Shown piece by piece: positions 25,314-33,582 of a DNA stretch of 35,444 nt. Below the pieces are notes generated by a model. That model worked only from the letters and a program-made list of their open reading frames with translations. It ran no database searches and was not told the origin of the DNA. The number at the start of each line of letters is the position of its first letter. Within the stretch, counting starts at the first letter, position 1. Origin of the DNA: Bradyrhizobium elkanii WSM2783 (lineage in GTDB: Bacteria; Pseudomonadota; Alphaproteobacteria; Rhizobiales; Xanthobacteraceae); contig NZ_AXAP01000087.1 in NCBI RefSeq assembly GCF_000472865.1, forward strand, positions 1 through 35,444, read 5' to 3'. The position numbers and the translations under genes were made by a program.

Positions 25314-26546
25314 ATGTCCCGATATGAGGTGGTGATCGTAGGCGCCGGCCATGGCGGCGCGGCGGCCGCGATCGCGCTCCGTCAGAACAAGTTCGAGGGC
25401 ACGATCGCGATGATCGGCGCCGAACCCGAACTCCCCTACGAACGGCCGCCCCTCTCCAAGGAATATTTTTCAGGTGAGAGAAGCTTGGAGCGCATCCTGA
25501 TCCGCCCGCCCGCCTTCTGGGGTGAGCGGGATATCACGATGCACCTCGGTCAGCGCGTGATCGCTGTGGACTCCGACGCGCATTGGCTGACACTCGACGA
25601 TGGGTCGACTGTCGGCTACAGGCACCTGATCTGGGCGACAGGCGGATCGCCACGTCGGCTTGCTTGTTCCGGACACAACCTTGCTGGCGTCCACACCGTG
25701 CGGACCCGGGCGGATGCCGACCGCATGCGGGGCGAGCTCGACGCCACGACCCGCGCAGTGGTGATCGGCGGGGGATACGTCGGGCTCGAGGCTGCGGCCG
25801 TGCTCGCGAAATTCGGCAAGCAGGTGACGGTGCTCGAAGCGCTGGACCGGGTTCTGGCCCGGGTCGCGGGCGCGCCTCTGTCGCGCTTCTATGAGGCAGA
25901 GCATCGCGCACACGGTGTCGACGTGCGCCTCGAGGCCAAAGTGGACTGCATGGAGGGAAAGCACGGGCGCGTCTGCGCGGTCCGTCTTGCCGACGGCGAG
26001 ATGCTGCCCTGTGAGATGGTGATTGTCGGTATTGGTATAGTCCCGGCGGTCGAGCCCCTAATCGCCGCCGGCGCAGAAGGCGGCAACGGCGTCGCGGTCG
26101 ATGCGCACTGCCGGACCAGCCTGCCGGATGTCTTCGCCATCGGCGACTGTGCGCTCCATTCAAACGTGTTCGCCGACAACACGCGCATCCGCCTTGAATC
26201 TGTGCAGAATGCCAATGATCAAGCCACCGTCGTCGCCAGGGGGCTGACCGGAAATCCGATCGAATATCGTGCCGTACCCTGGTTCTGGTCGAACCAGTAC
26301 GACCTGCGCCTCCAGACGGTCGGCCTTTCCATCGGCCACGACCAGTGTGTACCGCGTGGGGATCCCGCAACGCGAAGCTTCTCCCTGATCTACCTCAGGG
26401 ACGGGAAGGTGATCGCGCTCGACTGCGTCAACGCCACCAAAGACTACGTTCAGGGCCGTGCACTCGTCATCGATGGTGCACGGATTGCGCCGGAGCAGCT
26501 CGCCGACCCCGCCACCCCGTTGAAGGAAATGGCGGTCTCAGCGTGA
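25314..26546 (+). CDS. FAD-dependent ferredoxin reductase (glutathione-reductase fold)
   Basis: This 410-residue protein passes electrons from NAD(P)H through FAD to a [2Fe-2S] ferredoxin. It shows an FAD-binding VIVGAGHGGAAAA at the N terminus, YERPPLSKEYF, an NAD-binding VVIGGGYVGLEAAAVLA near residue 145, and DVFAIGDCA near residue 275. These are the usual marks of putidaredoxin/rhodocoxin-type reductases. An in-frame GTG at 25278 is possible, but the ATG at 25314 gives the normal start. It is 37 bp after the Rieske gene. The matching ferredoxin is probably the one at 33210, in the other operon. Confidence 0.9.
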   Translation: MSRYEVVIVGAGHGGAAAAIALRQNKFEGTIAMIGAEPELPYERPPLSKEYFSGERSLERILIRPPAFWGERDITMHLGQRVIAVDSDAHWLTLDDGSTVGYRHLIWATGGSPRRLACSGHNLAGVHTVRTRADADRMRGELDATTRAVVIGGGYVGLEAAAVLAKFGKQVTVLEALDRVLARVAGAPLSRFYEAEHRAHGVDVRLEAKVDCMEGKHGRVCAVRLADGEMLPCEMVIVGIGIVPAVEPLIAAGAEGGNGVAVDAHCRTSLPDVFAIGDCALHSNVFADNTRIRLESVQNANDQATVVARGLTGNPIEYRAVPWFWSNQYDLRLQTVGLSIGHDQCVPRGDPATRSFSLIYLRDGKVIALDCVNATKDYVQGRALVIDGARIAPEQLADPATPLKEMAVSA

Positions 26547-26623
26547 TCTGAAGCGGAGTTAACCTCCGATGCGACAGATCAGGCAATGAGTGGCGAGGCT
26601 TAACGGCTGACTAGGAGAAACTG

Positions 26624-27331
26624 ATGTTGAAGCCTCTCATCACTACCTATGGCTGGGTTCCGCCGTTTGCGCGTGGCATCACCCGTGACCTCCGCGCCCG
26701 CTGGGCCTGTGAAGAAGAAGGTATCCCTTACGAGCTTCGCCTGATCGACTGGGCCTATTCGAAAAGCCCCGAACATCGCCGCTTCCAACCTTTCGGCCAG
26801 GTGCCGACCTATTCCGACGGCGAAGTCGAGATCTTCGAAACCGGCGCAATCGCCCTGCGCATCGCTGAGCTCGGCGGCAGGCTGCTCCCGACCGACACCG
26901 CTGCGCGTATGCAGGCGATCCAGTGGGTGGTCGCCTCGCTCAATTCCCTTGAGCCGTGGATCATGCGCGCGGCAGTCGAGCGGGCCGCTGCTGAAGCGGC
27001 GCCGAATGACGGACGTGGAGACGGGATGACTGCCACCGGCCAGACCGAGGTCATGAAGGACCTGCACAACCGCCTCAGTGATCTTGAAGCTGCGATCGGC
27101 GACAAACAGTGGCTCGATGGAGACGTTTTCACTGTTGGCGATCTGATGATGGTCTCGGTGTTGGGCAACCTGCGCAACACCGATGCTCTACAGGATCTGC
27201 CCAGGCTTGCCGCCTACGTCGCACGCGGCGAGGCCAGACCGGCGCACGTCAAGGCGATGGCCGATCAGTTCAAGCAGTACGATGAGGCGGATAGAGCCCG
27301 AGCTGCAGCCCAGAACAACGGAGCCGCATAA
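26624..27331 (+). CDS. Glutathione S-transferase family protein
   Basis: This 235-residue protein has the thioredoxin-like N-terminal domain (RWACEEEGIPYELR, then FGQVPTYSDGEVEIFETGAIALRIAE, with the conserved VP and E-T/S glutathione site). A helical C-terminal domain includes WLDGDVFTVGDLMM near 165. A ribosome site AGGAG precedes the ATG. Its job here is open: thiolytic removal of a halogen, ether cleavage, or replacement of the broken maleylpyruvate isomerase at 30619 are all possible. It is not a zeta-class enzyme by its N terminus. It is the last gene of the Rieske group. Confidence 0.85.
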   Translation: MLKPLITTYGWVPPFARGITRDLRARWACEEEGIPYELRLIDWAYSKSPEHRRFQPFGQVPTYSDGEVEIFETGAIALRIAELGGRLLPTDTAARMQAIQWVVASLNSLEPWIMRAAVERAAAEAAPNDGRGDGMTATGQTEVMKDLHNRLSDLEAAIGDKQWLDGDVFTVGDLMMVSVLGNLRNTDALQDLPRLAAYVARGEARPAHVKAMADQFKQYDEADRARAAAQNNGAA

Positions 27332-27498
27332 GGGGCGATTTTATCATTCCCTGGCCGGCCATCCTGGTCATCTCAAATCGGATCGCTCCTCCCGATCGCT
27401 GTGTAGATCTCTCGTCTATGCAGCTCCATCGCAATGGGTTTCGTCAAGGAGATCCAGAGGGCCCCGAGGCGGCCGACAATTGCCCCGGCCCTGAGTCC

Positions 27499-28533
27499 TT
27501 ACATGCTCTCCCGGGGAAGTCGATGTCCTGATCGTCGGTGTTGCCCACGGGGCTGACTTTGGCTGCCCGGCTGGCTGGCCGCCTTTCCTGACATAAAGGC
27601 CGTCATCGTCCCGCCATCGAGACTCTCGTGGCTCGCGGACTTGAAAAGGGCCACGGCGATGTCGACGGGCCGCTCAGCGTCGGGCGTCGAACGATAATAG
27701 ATGACGTGCTGGGAGCGCGGGAAGCTCCAGTCGGTCGTCAATTCAGTCACCAGGCCGTTGCTGAGTTCGGTATGGAGCATCAAGGAGGTGGCGATGGTTA
27801 GAAAGTCGGTCTCGCGCGCATACCAGCGGAGCGCTGAAGCGGACTGCGCACGCACAAGGCAGGGGATCGACGACAGAGGGATGTCGCGCAACATTTGAGC
27901 GGGATAAGGCCAGAGGGGCTCAGGGAGAACCCAGCGCTGTGTTGCGAGGAGATGCTCCATCGTCTGCGGCTTGCCGAGAAGCGGATGGTTAGCATTGACG
28001 AATACCCCCATCGTGTCCGGGAGCAGCGTTTCAACCTCGACTTGGTGGTTTTCTTCGATTTTGAGGCGCGCCCCGATGGCGATGTCTAGTTCCCCTGCGT
28101 GCATCATCTCAAGGAGCTTGGGGGAGGGCGCCTCATAGAGTTGAAGCGATAGAGTGGGGTAGCGCCGGATCAACTCGAACATGACGGAGGGAACGTACGA
28201 TTCCATCGCCGTCGGCGAGCCCCCGCAGGCCAGCGAACGGTAACGCGAGCGTCTCATACGGCGCAGCGTCGCTCCCGCCTCTGCGAGTTCGCTCGTGGCG
28301 CGCTCGACGTGCTTTAGGAGACTTCGGCATACTTCCGTCGAGAGGATGCCCTTGGCGGTTCGTTCGACAAGCCGGTAGCCCAAGGCGGCCTCCAACCGCG
28401 CGATCCCTCGGGTGATCGTGGGCTGGCTTACTCCAAGTTCGGCAGAGGCGCGGCTGATGCTGCCAGCATCGACGGCGGACTTGAGCAGCATCAGATTGTA
28501 CATCTGCTTGGCCAGTATTTCCGGTATCGCCAA
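27499..28533 (-). CDS. LysR-type regulator of the catabolic cluster, paralogue A
   Basis: This 344-residue protein has an N-terminal helix-turn-helix (LKSAVDAGSISRASAELGVSQPTITRGIARLE, residues about 16-48) and a periplasmic-binding-like effector domain. It is about 70% identical by eye to the LysR at 34126-35064 through its first 310 residues, then adds a basic, glutamine-rich tail. It is divergent from gentisate dioxygenase across a 351-bp region that holds copy 3 of the 91-bp element. This is the classic layout for a LysR activator. Confidence 0.92.
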   Translation of the reverse strand: MAIPEILAKQMYNLMLLKSAVDAGSISRASAELGVSQPTITRGIARLEAALGYRLVERTAKGILSTEVCRSLLKHVERATSELAEAGATLRRMRRSRYRSLACGGSPTAMESYVPSVMFELIRRYPTLSLQLYEAPSPKLLEMMHAGELDIAIGARLKIEENHQVEVETLLPDTMGVFVNANHPLLGKPQTMEHLLATQRWVLPEPLWPYPAQMLRDIPLSSIPCLVRAQSASALRWYARETDFLTIATSLMLHTELSNGLVTELTTDWSFPRSQHVIYYRSTPDAERPVDIAVALFKSASHESLDGGTMTAFMSGKAASQPGSQSQPRGQHRRSGHRLPRESM

Positions 28534-28697
28534 TGGGTCAGTCTTTCTTTCAAAGGGTACACGGAGGCAGGCGCGGCAAGATGGCGGCGCGCATCGGTCT
28601 CAGGCCCCGCTCGGCAATATCGCTTCGTGGGTCAGGAGGCACTCGCAGCATGGTTCTGATCGAACGGCAAGACATCCACCAGCTCCGCCGGGTCAGT

Positions 28698-28788
28698 CAT
28701 TACCTTATGACATGGCTTGGCTTCCCCTTCGTATTGGCGCTTGGGCCGGCCCGCTCTTAGACAACGGGAAAGCACTGTCGGCGAACAT
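28698..28788 (+). promoter_or_regulatory. Shared 91-bp upstream element, copy 3 (gentisate operon)
   Basis: It begins CATTACCTTATGACAT, carries CTTCGTATTGGCG and, 16 bases later, CTTAGA, and ends GCACTGTCGGCGAACAT. It lies in the 351-bp region between the divergent LysR gene and gentisate dioxygenase, 96 bp before the latter's start. No other gene is seen in that region. By hand count it matches copy 2 at 69 of 91 positions with no gap. Confidence 0.75.
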
Positions 28789-28884
28789 CGTGTGTCCGCC
28801 ATCATGGCGTTCCCAAAGATAGGGAACGCACAAGCTGTGATTGCCGCATCCGCTGGACGGACGGTCGCAGGAAAGGGAGGTGGG

Positions 28885-29931
28885 ATGAGTTTGGCCAACG
28901 ATCAGCGTTCGCAGCTCGAAACGCTGTATGCGCAGATGGCTCCGGCGAATCTCACACCGCTCTGGGAGTTGCTCGGCCAGCTTGTGCCGCCGCAGCCCAA
29001 GTCGCCTGCGCAGGTGCACCGCTGGTCCTATGGCGAGGCCAGAGAACTTCTCATGCGCGCCGGCGATCTCATCAGCGCCGAGCAGGCGGAGAGGCGCGTT
29101 CTCATCCTCGAAAATCCGGGCCTAAGCGGTCAGTCCGCGATCGTGCCAAGCCTTTATGCCGGCCTCCAGCTCGTCCTGCCGGGAGAGGTCGCGCCTTGCC
29201 ACCGACACGTACAATGCGCACTCCGGTTCATCCTGGAGGGGAACGGCGCCTTTACCGCGCTCGACGGCGAGAAGGCGATTATGCACCCGTTCGATTTGGT
29301 CCTGACGCCCGGCTGGCAGTGGCACGACCACGGCAATCAGACCGAGGAACCGGTGATCTGGCTCGACGGGCTCGATATTCCGACCGTGCGGCACTTCGAT
29401 GCTGGTTTCGCCGAGCGCCTGGGTGAAGAGGCGCACAAGGAAACCGCGCCGCCCGGAGATACGTTCGGACGCTATGGCCACAACATGCGGCCAATGCGCG
29501 GCTCTGTCGCGGACCGACGTCCGGCTGATCAGCCGCTTTTCCATTATCCGTATGCCGAATGGCGGCCTGCACTCGGGGCTATAGCGCAGTCGGCGCAGAT
29601 CGATCCTCACTTTGGACACGCGCTCGAGTTTCTGAACCCGGCGAACGGCGGCCCGGTCATGCCCACGATTTCCGCGCACGTGCGGCTGTTGCCTGCGGGT
29701 TTCTCAACCCGAGCGCGGCGGTCGACCGACGGGACCGTCTTCGCGGTCGTGGAAGGAAGCGGCGCGGCCACGATCGACGGACAGCAAATCGCGCTCAGGC
29801 CGCGGGACATTCTTGCCGTGCCGTCCTGGTCGGAGTTGCAGCTGCATGCTGCCGACGAACTCGTCCTGTTTGGGTTCTCCGACAAGGCGGCGCAGGAAAA
29901 GCTGAATCTCTATAGGGAATTCCGCGCGTGA
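28885..29931 (+). CDS. gtdA: Gentisate 1,2-dioxygenase
   Basis: The enzyme opens the gentisate ring between carboxyl- and hydroxyl-bearing carbons to give maleylpyruvate, using Fe(II). The 348-residue bicupin has the metal site PCHRHVQCALRFILEG near residue 110, HPFDLVLTPGWQWHDHGN near residue 135, and a second cupin near residue 265-330. Many gentisate dioxygenases have HRHxQSALRF; here Cys replaces Ser. GGGAGG lies five bases before the ATG at 28885. The next gene overlaps by four bases. A halogenated or alkylated gentisate could also be the substrate. Confidence 0.9.
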   Translation: MSLANDQRSQLETLYAQMAPANLTPLWELLGQLVPPQPKSPAQVHRWSYGEARELLMRAGDLISAEQAERRVLILENPGLSGQSAIVPSLYAGLQLVLPGEVAPCHRHVQCALRFILEGNGAFTALDGEKAIMHPFDLVLTPGWQWHDHGNQTEEPVIWLDGLDIPTVRHFDAGFAERLGEEAHKETAPPGDTFGRYGHNMRPMRGSVADRRPADQPLFHYPYAEWRPALGAIAQSAQIDPHFGHALEFLNPANGGPVMPTISAHVRLLPAGFSTRARRSTDGTVFAVVEGSGAATIDGQQIALRPRDILAVPSWSELQLHAADELVLFGFSDKAAQEKLNLYREFRA

Positions 29932-30626
29932 CACTGCTTTTCGATCCCCAGCTTCCGATCGTCGCCGCGACCACCGAGGGCAGGGGCTTTCCTGTGCGTC
30001 GCCTCTTCTGCATTGGCCGTAACTACGCCGCGCACGCGCGCGAAATGGGTAAGGACCCAGGCCGCGAACCCCCGTTCTTCTTCACCAAGTGGGCGGAGAC
30101 CGTCGTGCCATCGGGTGCGACGATCGCATATCCGGCTGAAACGCAGAACTTCCATTACGAGGCGGAGCTAGTTGTAGCGGTCGGCAAGGCCGGTAGTTCA
30201 ATCCAGCCTGCTGAGGCGCGGGATCACGTTTATGGCTATGCCACCGGCCTCGACATGACCCGACGGGATCTGCAGCTTGAGGCGCGCGACAAAGGGCGCC
30301 CGTGGGATACTGGGAAGAATGTCGAGCAGTCCGCCCCTCTCGGCCTCATACACCCGGCATCCGAAGTCGGACATCTTCGACGGGGCCGGATTGCGCTGAC
30401 GGTGAACGGCGAGGTTAAGCAGGACGCTGACCTTGCTGAACTGATCTGGGACGTTCCGGAGACGGTAGCTTATGTCTCCCGTTTCTATCAGCTTGAGCCG
30501 GGCGACTTGATCTACACCGGAACGCCTGCTGGCGTCGGGCCGGTCAAGGAGGGCGACACCATTGTCGTGTCGATCGCCGGATTGAGCGACTGTTCGATCG
30601 TGATCGGGCCGGCCGCACGTGACTGA
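29928..30626 (+). CDS. Fumarylacetoacetate hydrolase family protein (fumaryl-/maleylpyruvate hydrolase)
   Basis: It is expected to hydrolyse the gentisate ring-cleavage product to pyruvate plus fumarate or maleate. The 232-residue protein has the family marks LFCIGRNYAAHAREMG, NFHYEAELVVAVG (metal ligands E-x-E) and YTGTPAGVGPVKEGD. The GTG start overlaps the gtdA stop. Because the isomerase gene downstream is broken, direct hydrolysis of maleylpyruvate by this enzyme deserves attention. Confidence 0.9.
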   Translation: MTLLFDPQLPIVAATTEGRGFPVRRLFCIGRNYAAHAREMGKDPGREPPFFFTKWAETVVPSGATIAYPAETQNFHYEAELVVAVGKAGSSIQPAEARDHVYGYATGLDMTRRDLQLEARDKGRPWDTGKNVEQSAPLGLIHPASEVGHLRRGRIALTVNGEVKQDADLAELIWDVPETVAYVSRFYQLEPGDLIYTGTPAGVGPVKEGDTIVVSIAGLSDCSIVIGPAARD

Positions 30627-30769
30627 GCCCATTCTCCGCGGTTATTTCCGGTCGGGTGCTTCGTGGCGCGTGCGCATCGCGCTCAATCTGAAGCGCGTCG
30701 GGTATGCCGATGTTTTCCGCCATCTTCGCAAAGGCGAGCATAGACCAAAACCAGCCCGACGCCGAATAG
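30619..30769 (+). pseudogene. Zeta-class GST (maleylpyruvate isomerase) with its middle deleted
   Basis: A GTG at 30619, overlapping the previous gene by eight bases, starts a clear zeta-class N terminus (GYFRSGASWRVRIALNLKRVGYADVF). After about 37 residues the sequence jumps, in another frame, to IFAKASIDQNQPDAE and a TAG at 30767-30769, which is a typical C terminus of this family. About 165 residues between are missing. The original frame runs on uselessly to a TGA at 30793. The glutathione-site Ser is kept but no fold can form. Confidence 0.85.
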
Positions 30770-30829
30770 GCGCAGAGATCAGCTTGCCGATATGACCCTC
30801 CTCGTACCGGCCATGAAAAGGAACAGGAA

Positions 30830-31537
30830 ATGGTTGCTTCGATGGTGACCCTTCGAACTGACGCGGGCTCCTCCTTTGATGCTTATCTCGCCCGACCTGA
30901 TCGGCCGAATGGTGCCGGCGTGGTGGTCCTGCAGGAGATATTCGGCGTGAACGCGAACATGCGGTCGGCCGCCGATGATTTCGCGGCCGCCGGGTTCACG
31001 GCCATCGTGCCGGACCTGTTCTGGCGACAGCAGCCCGGCGTCGAACTGGATCCCGCGACCGATCGCGAACGCGCCACTGAGCTGATGAAGGGGTTGGATC
31101 CGGACTTGGCCGTCCAAGACGCGCTGATCGCTGCCGACTATGTCCGCACCCTGAAGGGCTCGAATCGCAAGGTCGGCGCCGTCGGCTACTGTCTCGGGGG
31201 CAAGCTCGCGTATCTGCTGTCGATGAGGCCGGGGATCGACGCGGCAGCGTCCTATTACGGGGTCGCTATCCAAGGCGCGCTCGACCGGATAGGGGACGTT
31301 CGGAGCCCGTTGCTGCTTCATATTGCCGAGGAGGACCATCTGTGTCCTCCCGCGGCACAGGCGGCGATCGAGCAGGCCGCCGCGCAGCATGCCGATCTCA
31401 TCAACGTCATGCGCTACTCCGGCGTCGGTCACGCCTTTGCGCGGCGCGGCAGCCCTATTTTCGTCCCGGAAAGCGCGGAGAGGGCGGACAGGGCGACGAA
31501 GGATCTTCTCTGGGCCAACCTTGTGGAGGCCGCATGA
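30830..31537 (+). CDS. Dienelactone hydrolase family protein
   Basis: This 235-residue alpha/beta hydrolase carries the dienelactone hydrolase triad Cys121 (GYCLGG), Asp169 (EEDHLCP) and His201 (GVGHAF), with Glu36 in LQEIFG. Family members open the lactones formed in chloro-aromatic and hydroxyquinol-type pathways, so a halogenated or lactone intermediate may occur here. A ribosome site (AGGAACAGGAA) precedes the ATG. Its stop overlaps the next start. Confidence 0.9.
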   Translation: MVASMVTLRTDAGSSFDAYLARPDRPNGAGVVVLQEIFGVNANMRSAADDFAAAGFTAIVPDLFWRQQPGVELDPATDRERATELMKGLDPDLAVQDALIAADYVRTLKGSNRKVGAVGYCLGGKLAYLLSMRPGIDAAASYYGVAIQGALDRIGDVRSPLLLHIAEEDHLCPPAAQAAIEQAAAQHADLINVMRYSGVGHAFARRGSPIFVPESAERADRATKDLLWANLVEAA

Positions 31538-32268
31538 ACGCACTTCTGGAAGCGAGGACCGTCGTCAGCCTGGGAAGCCGAATCCTCGTGGCTCAGGGTG
31601 TCTCGGATGCGTTCGGACACCTCAGCTGCAGGAGTCCCGAACGCCCCGATCGATTCCTGATCCCGAGGAGTCTAGCCCCCGGACTGGTAACGCCCGACGA
31701 CGTTGTCGAACTCGACCTGGCTGGCGATCCCGTCTCCCCAGCCCTGGGTGCGCACCTCTTCCTGGAGCGCTTCATCCATACCGAAATCTATCGCCGGCGC
31801 CCTGACGTCCAGGCGGTGGTGCACAGTCATGCCCTGCCGGTCGTCCCCTTCACGGTCGTGCCAGGCGCAAAGCTTCGGCCGATTTGCCACATGTGCGGTT
31901 TCCTCGAGGGCGCTCCGACGGCCTTCGACGTCGCTGCCTATGCCGGGCCATCAACGGACCTTTTGATCCGCAACGCCGAGCTCGGTCGCCACCTCGCCGA
32001 GCATCTCGGCGGTGCGAGCGTCGTGCTCATGCGATCTCATGGCTACACGGTCGTGGGCTCCAGCGTGCAAGAGGCCGTGTTTCACGCGATCTACACGATG
32101 AAGAATTGCGAGATCGAACTGTCCGCCCGTGGCTTGGGAGAGCCCGCCTTCCTTAGCGCTGGCGAAGCCGAGACGTGTGCACGTACGATCAGCTCAGTCA
32201 CGGGCAGGGCCTGGGAGCTATGGTTGCGACAGTGCCTGCCGATCGAGGCGGCGAGCGCAGACGGGTAG
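31534..32268 (+). CDS. Class II aldolase/adducin family protein
   Basis: This 244-residue protein has the zinc site of class II aldolases: Glu in LFLERFIHTEIY, HSHALP, and RSHGYTVVG. Relatives in aromatic pathways include 3,4-dihydroxyphthalate decarboxylase, so either an aldol cleavage or a decarboxylation is possible. The ATG overlaps the dienelactone hydrolase stop (ATGA) and has TGGAGG upstream. A 63-bp gap follows. Which step it serves is unknown; nothing in a simple gentisate pathway needs it. Confidence 0.87.
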   Translation: MNALLEARTVVSLGSRILVAQGVSDAFGHLSCRSPERPDRFLIPRSLAPGLVTPDDVVELDLAGDPVSPALGAHLFLERFIHTEIYRRRPDVQAVVHSHALPVVPFTVVPGAKLRPICHMCGFLEGAPTAFDVAAYAGPSTDLLIRNAELGRHLAEHLGGASVVLMRSHGYTVVGSSVQEAVFHAIYTMKNCEIELSARGLGEPAFLSAGEAETCARTISSVTGRAWELWLRQCLPIEAASADG

Positions 32269-32331
32269 ATGTGAACTGCCGGCGACCGGCCCCAAACCTA
32301 GCAAGCCGAGCCTATCAAGAGGAGGTTGGAA

Positions 32332-33213
32332 GTGGAGTCTCAACGGTTGATCGACGAGCCGTCGTTTGTCGTCTCGGGCCGCGCGATAGCGCCACCCAGC
32401 GAAACGGAAAGCGACCGGCGCCCTTTGATCGTCGCCATCCACGGGGGCGGCTTCACCCACCGATATTTCGATACCCCTGGGTACTCCCTGCTCGAACGAG
32501 CAGCCGCGCGCGGCTTTGGCGTAATCGGCATCGACCGGCTGGGCTATGGCCTTTCTCGGGCGATCGGCAAAGAAGCGCAGACCTTTGTCAACAGCAGAGA
32601 TTGGCTATCCGAGGCGATCGATCGGTTGTGGCCGCGATATAAAGACCACTGCTGCGGCATCGTTCTCATCGGTCACTCCATCGGTGGGGCGCTAGCGATC
32701 ATGGTTGCCGCCGAAGCCCAGAATTGGCCGCTTGCCGGCGTAGCTGTTTCGGGCGTGGCGCTTGTGCAAAATCCAGCCCTGAACAGCTACTTCAACCGCT
32801 TTCCGGCTGATGCCTGGATCGAGACGGGTGCCGAGAACAAGGATCGGTTGATGCTGGGCAAGCCCGAAACCTTCGATGCCAGCGTCACGGACTTGTTGCA
32901 TCCGGCCTACCGTCCCGTCTCCACCAGGGAGCTTGGGGAGATTTATACCACGTGGTCGCAGACCGCGCCCGGCCTCCTGAAGTCGATCAAGGTTCCGGTC
33001 CAGTTTCGGTTGGGCGAACACGACACCCTTTGGGTGGCGAGCGATGAGGTGGTGCAGGAGCTGTCGGGCCTACTTTCCGGCGTCAAGGGCAGCTCCGCCG
33101 CGGTCGTCAAGGATGCGGGCCACGCCATCGACTTCCACAAGGTCGCTGCCCGATTCCACGATGAACAGCTCGACTTCGCTGTCAACTGTATCCGCGCTTT
33201 GGCCCAGGCATGA
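32332..33213 (+). CDS. Alpha/beta hydrolase
   Basis: This 293-residue protein shows the oxyanion-hole motif IHGGGFTHR, the nucleophile elbow GHSIGG (Ser near residue 116), a likely acid in RLGEHDTLW and the His in DAGHAIDFHK. It could cleave an ester or a carbon-carbon bond of a ring-fission product. The GTG at 32332 is chosen because AAGAGGAGG ends six bases upstream; the in-frame TTG at 32326 directly abuts that site. The end overlaps the ferredoxin start by four bases. Confidence 0.88.
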   Translation: MESQRLIDEPSFVVSGRAIAPPSETESDRRPLIVAIHGGGFTHRYFDTPGYSLLERAAARGFGVIGIDRLGYGLSRAIGKEAQTFVNSRDWLSEAIDRLWPRYKDHCCGIVLIGHSIGGALAIMVAAEAQNWPLAGVAVSGVALVQNPALNSYFNRFPADAWIETGAENKDRLMLGKPETFDASVTDLLHPAYRPVSTRELGEIYTTWSQTAPGLLKSIKVPVQFRLGEHDTLWVASDEVVQELSGLLSGVKGSSAAVVKDAGHAIDFHKVAARFHDEQLDFAVNCIRALAQA

Positions 33214-33533
33214 CCATGGTGACGATCGAGGTCACGGTTCGCGATGGGACCATGTACACCGTTTCGGCCGAAGCCGGAATTACGTTGCTCGAGGCGATCC
33301 GGAAGGCCGGTATTGACGATCTGCTCGCTTTGTGCGGCGGATGCTGCTCGTGTGCGACCTGCCAAGTGTACATCGGCCAGTCCCATCCTGAGCTCTTCGC
33401 CCCGGCTTCCGGCGACGAAAACGACTTGCTCGATGGCTCCGCTCATCGGCGACTAGGTTCACGCCTGTCCTGTCAGATCATTCTGGCGGACAACTTGGCT
33501 GGCCTGTCGGTCACCATCGCGCCCGAAGACTGA
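33210..33533 (+). CDS. [2Fe-2S] ferredoxin, adrenodoxin type
   Basis: This 107-residue protein binds one [2Fe-2S] cluster through CGGCCSCATC (C-x5-C-x2-C, with one extra Cys) and a fourth Cys in RLSCQI near residue 87. It is the likely electron carrier between the reductase at 25314 and the Rieske oxygenase at 24101, completing a three-component system like LigX. It is followed directly by a relic of another Rieske oxygenase, its probable original partner. Confidence 0.92.
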   Translation: MTMVTIEVTVRDGTMYTVSAEAGITLLEAIRKAGIDDLLALCGGCCSCATCQVYIGQSHPELFAPASGDENDLLDGSAHRRLGSRLSCQIILADNLAGLSVTIAPED

Positions 33534-33582
33534 TGCGCCCGCATCGACGAGTTGGCATGGACGTAGGTGAGATGGCTGAAGT

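Noticed and set aside
27332..27498. Terminator or small gene between the GST and LysR paralogue A
   Set aside because: No stable stem followed by a T run, and the short frames there have no ribosome site or recognisable similarity.
22997..28760. A peptide ending FVLALKPAQS or FVLALGPARS encoded in all three 91-bp copies
   Set aside because: The copies align without gaps, so any frame looks conserved. Only two have the stop, there is no common start, and differences occur at all codon positions. A regulatory element fits better than a coding remnant.
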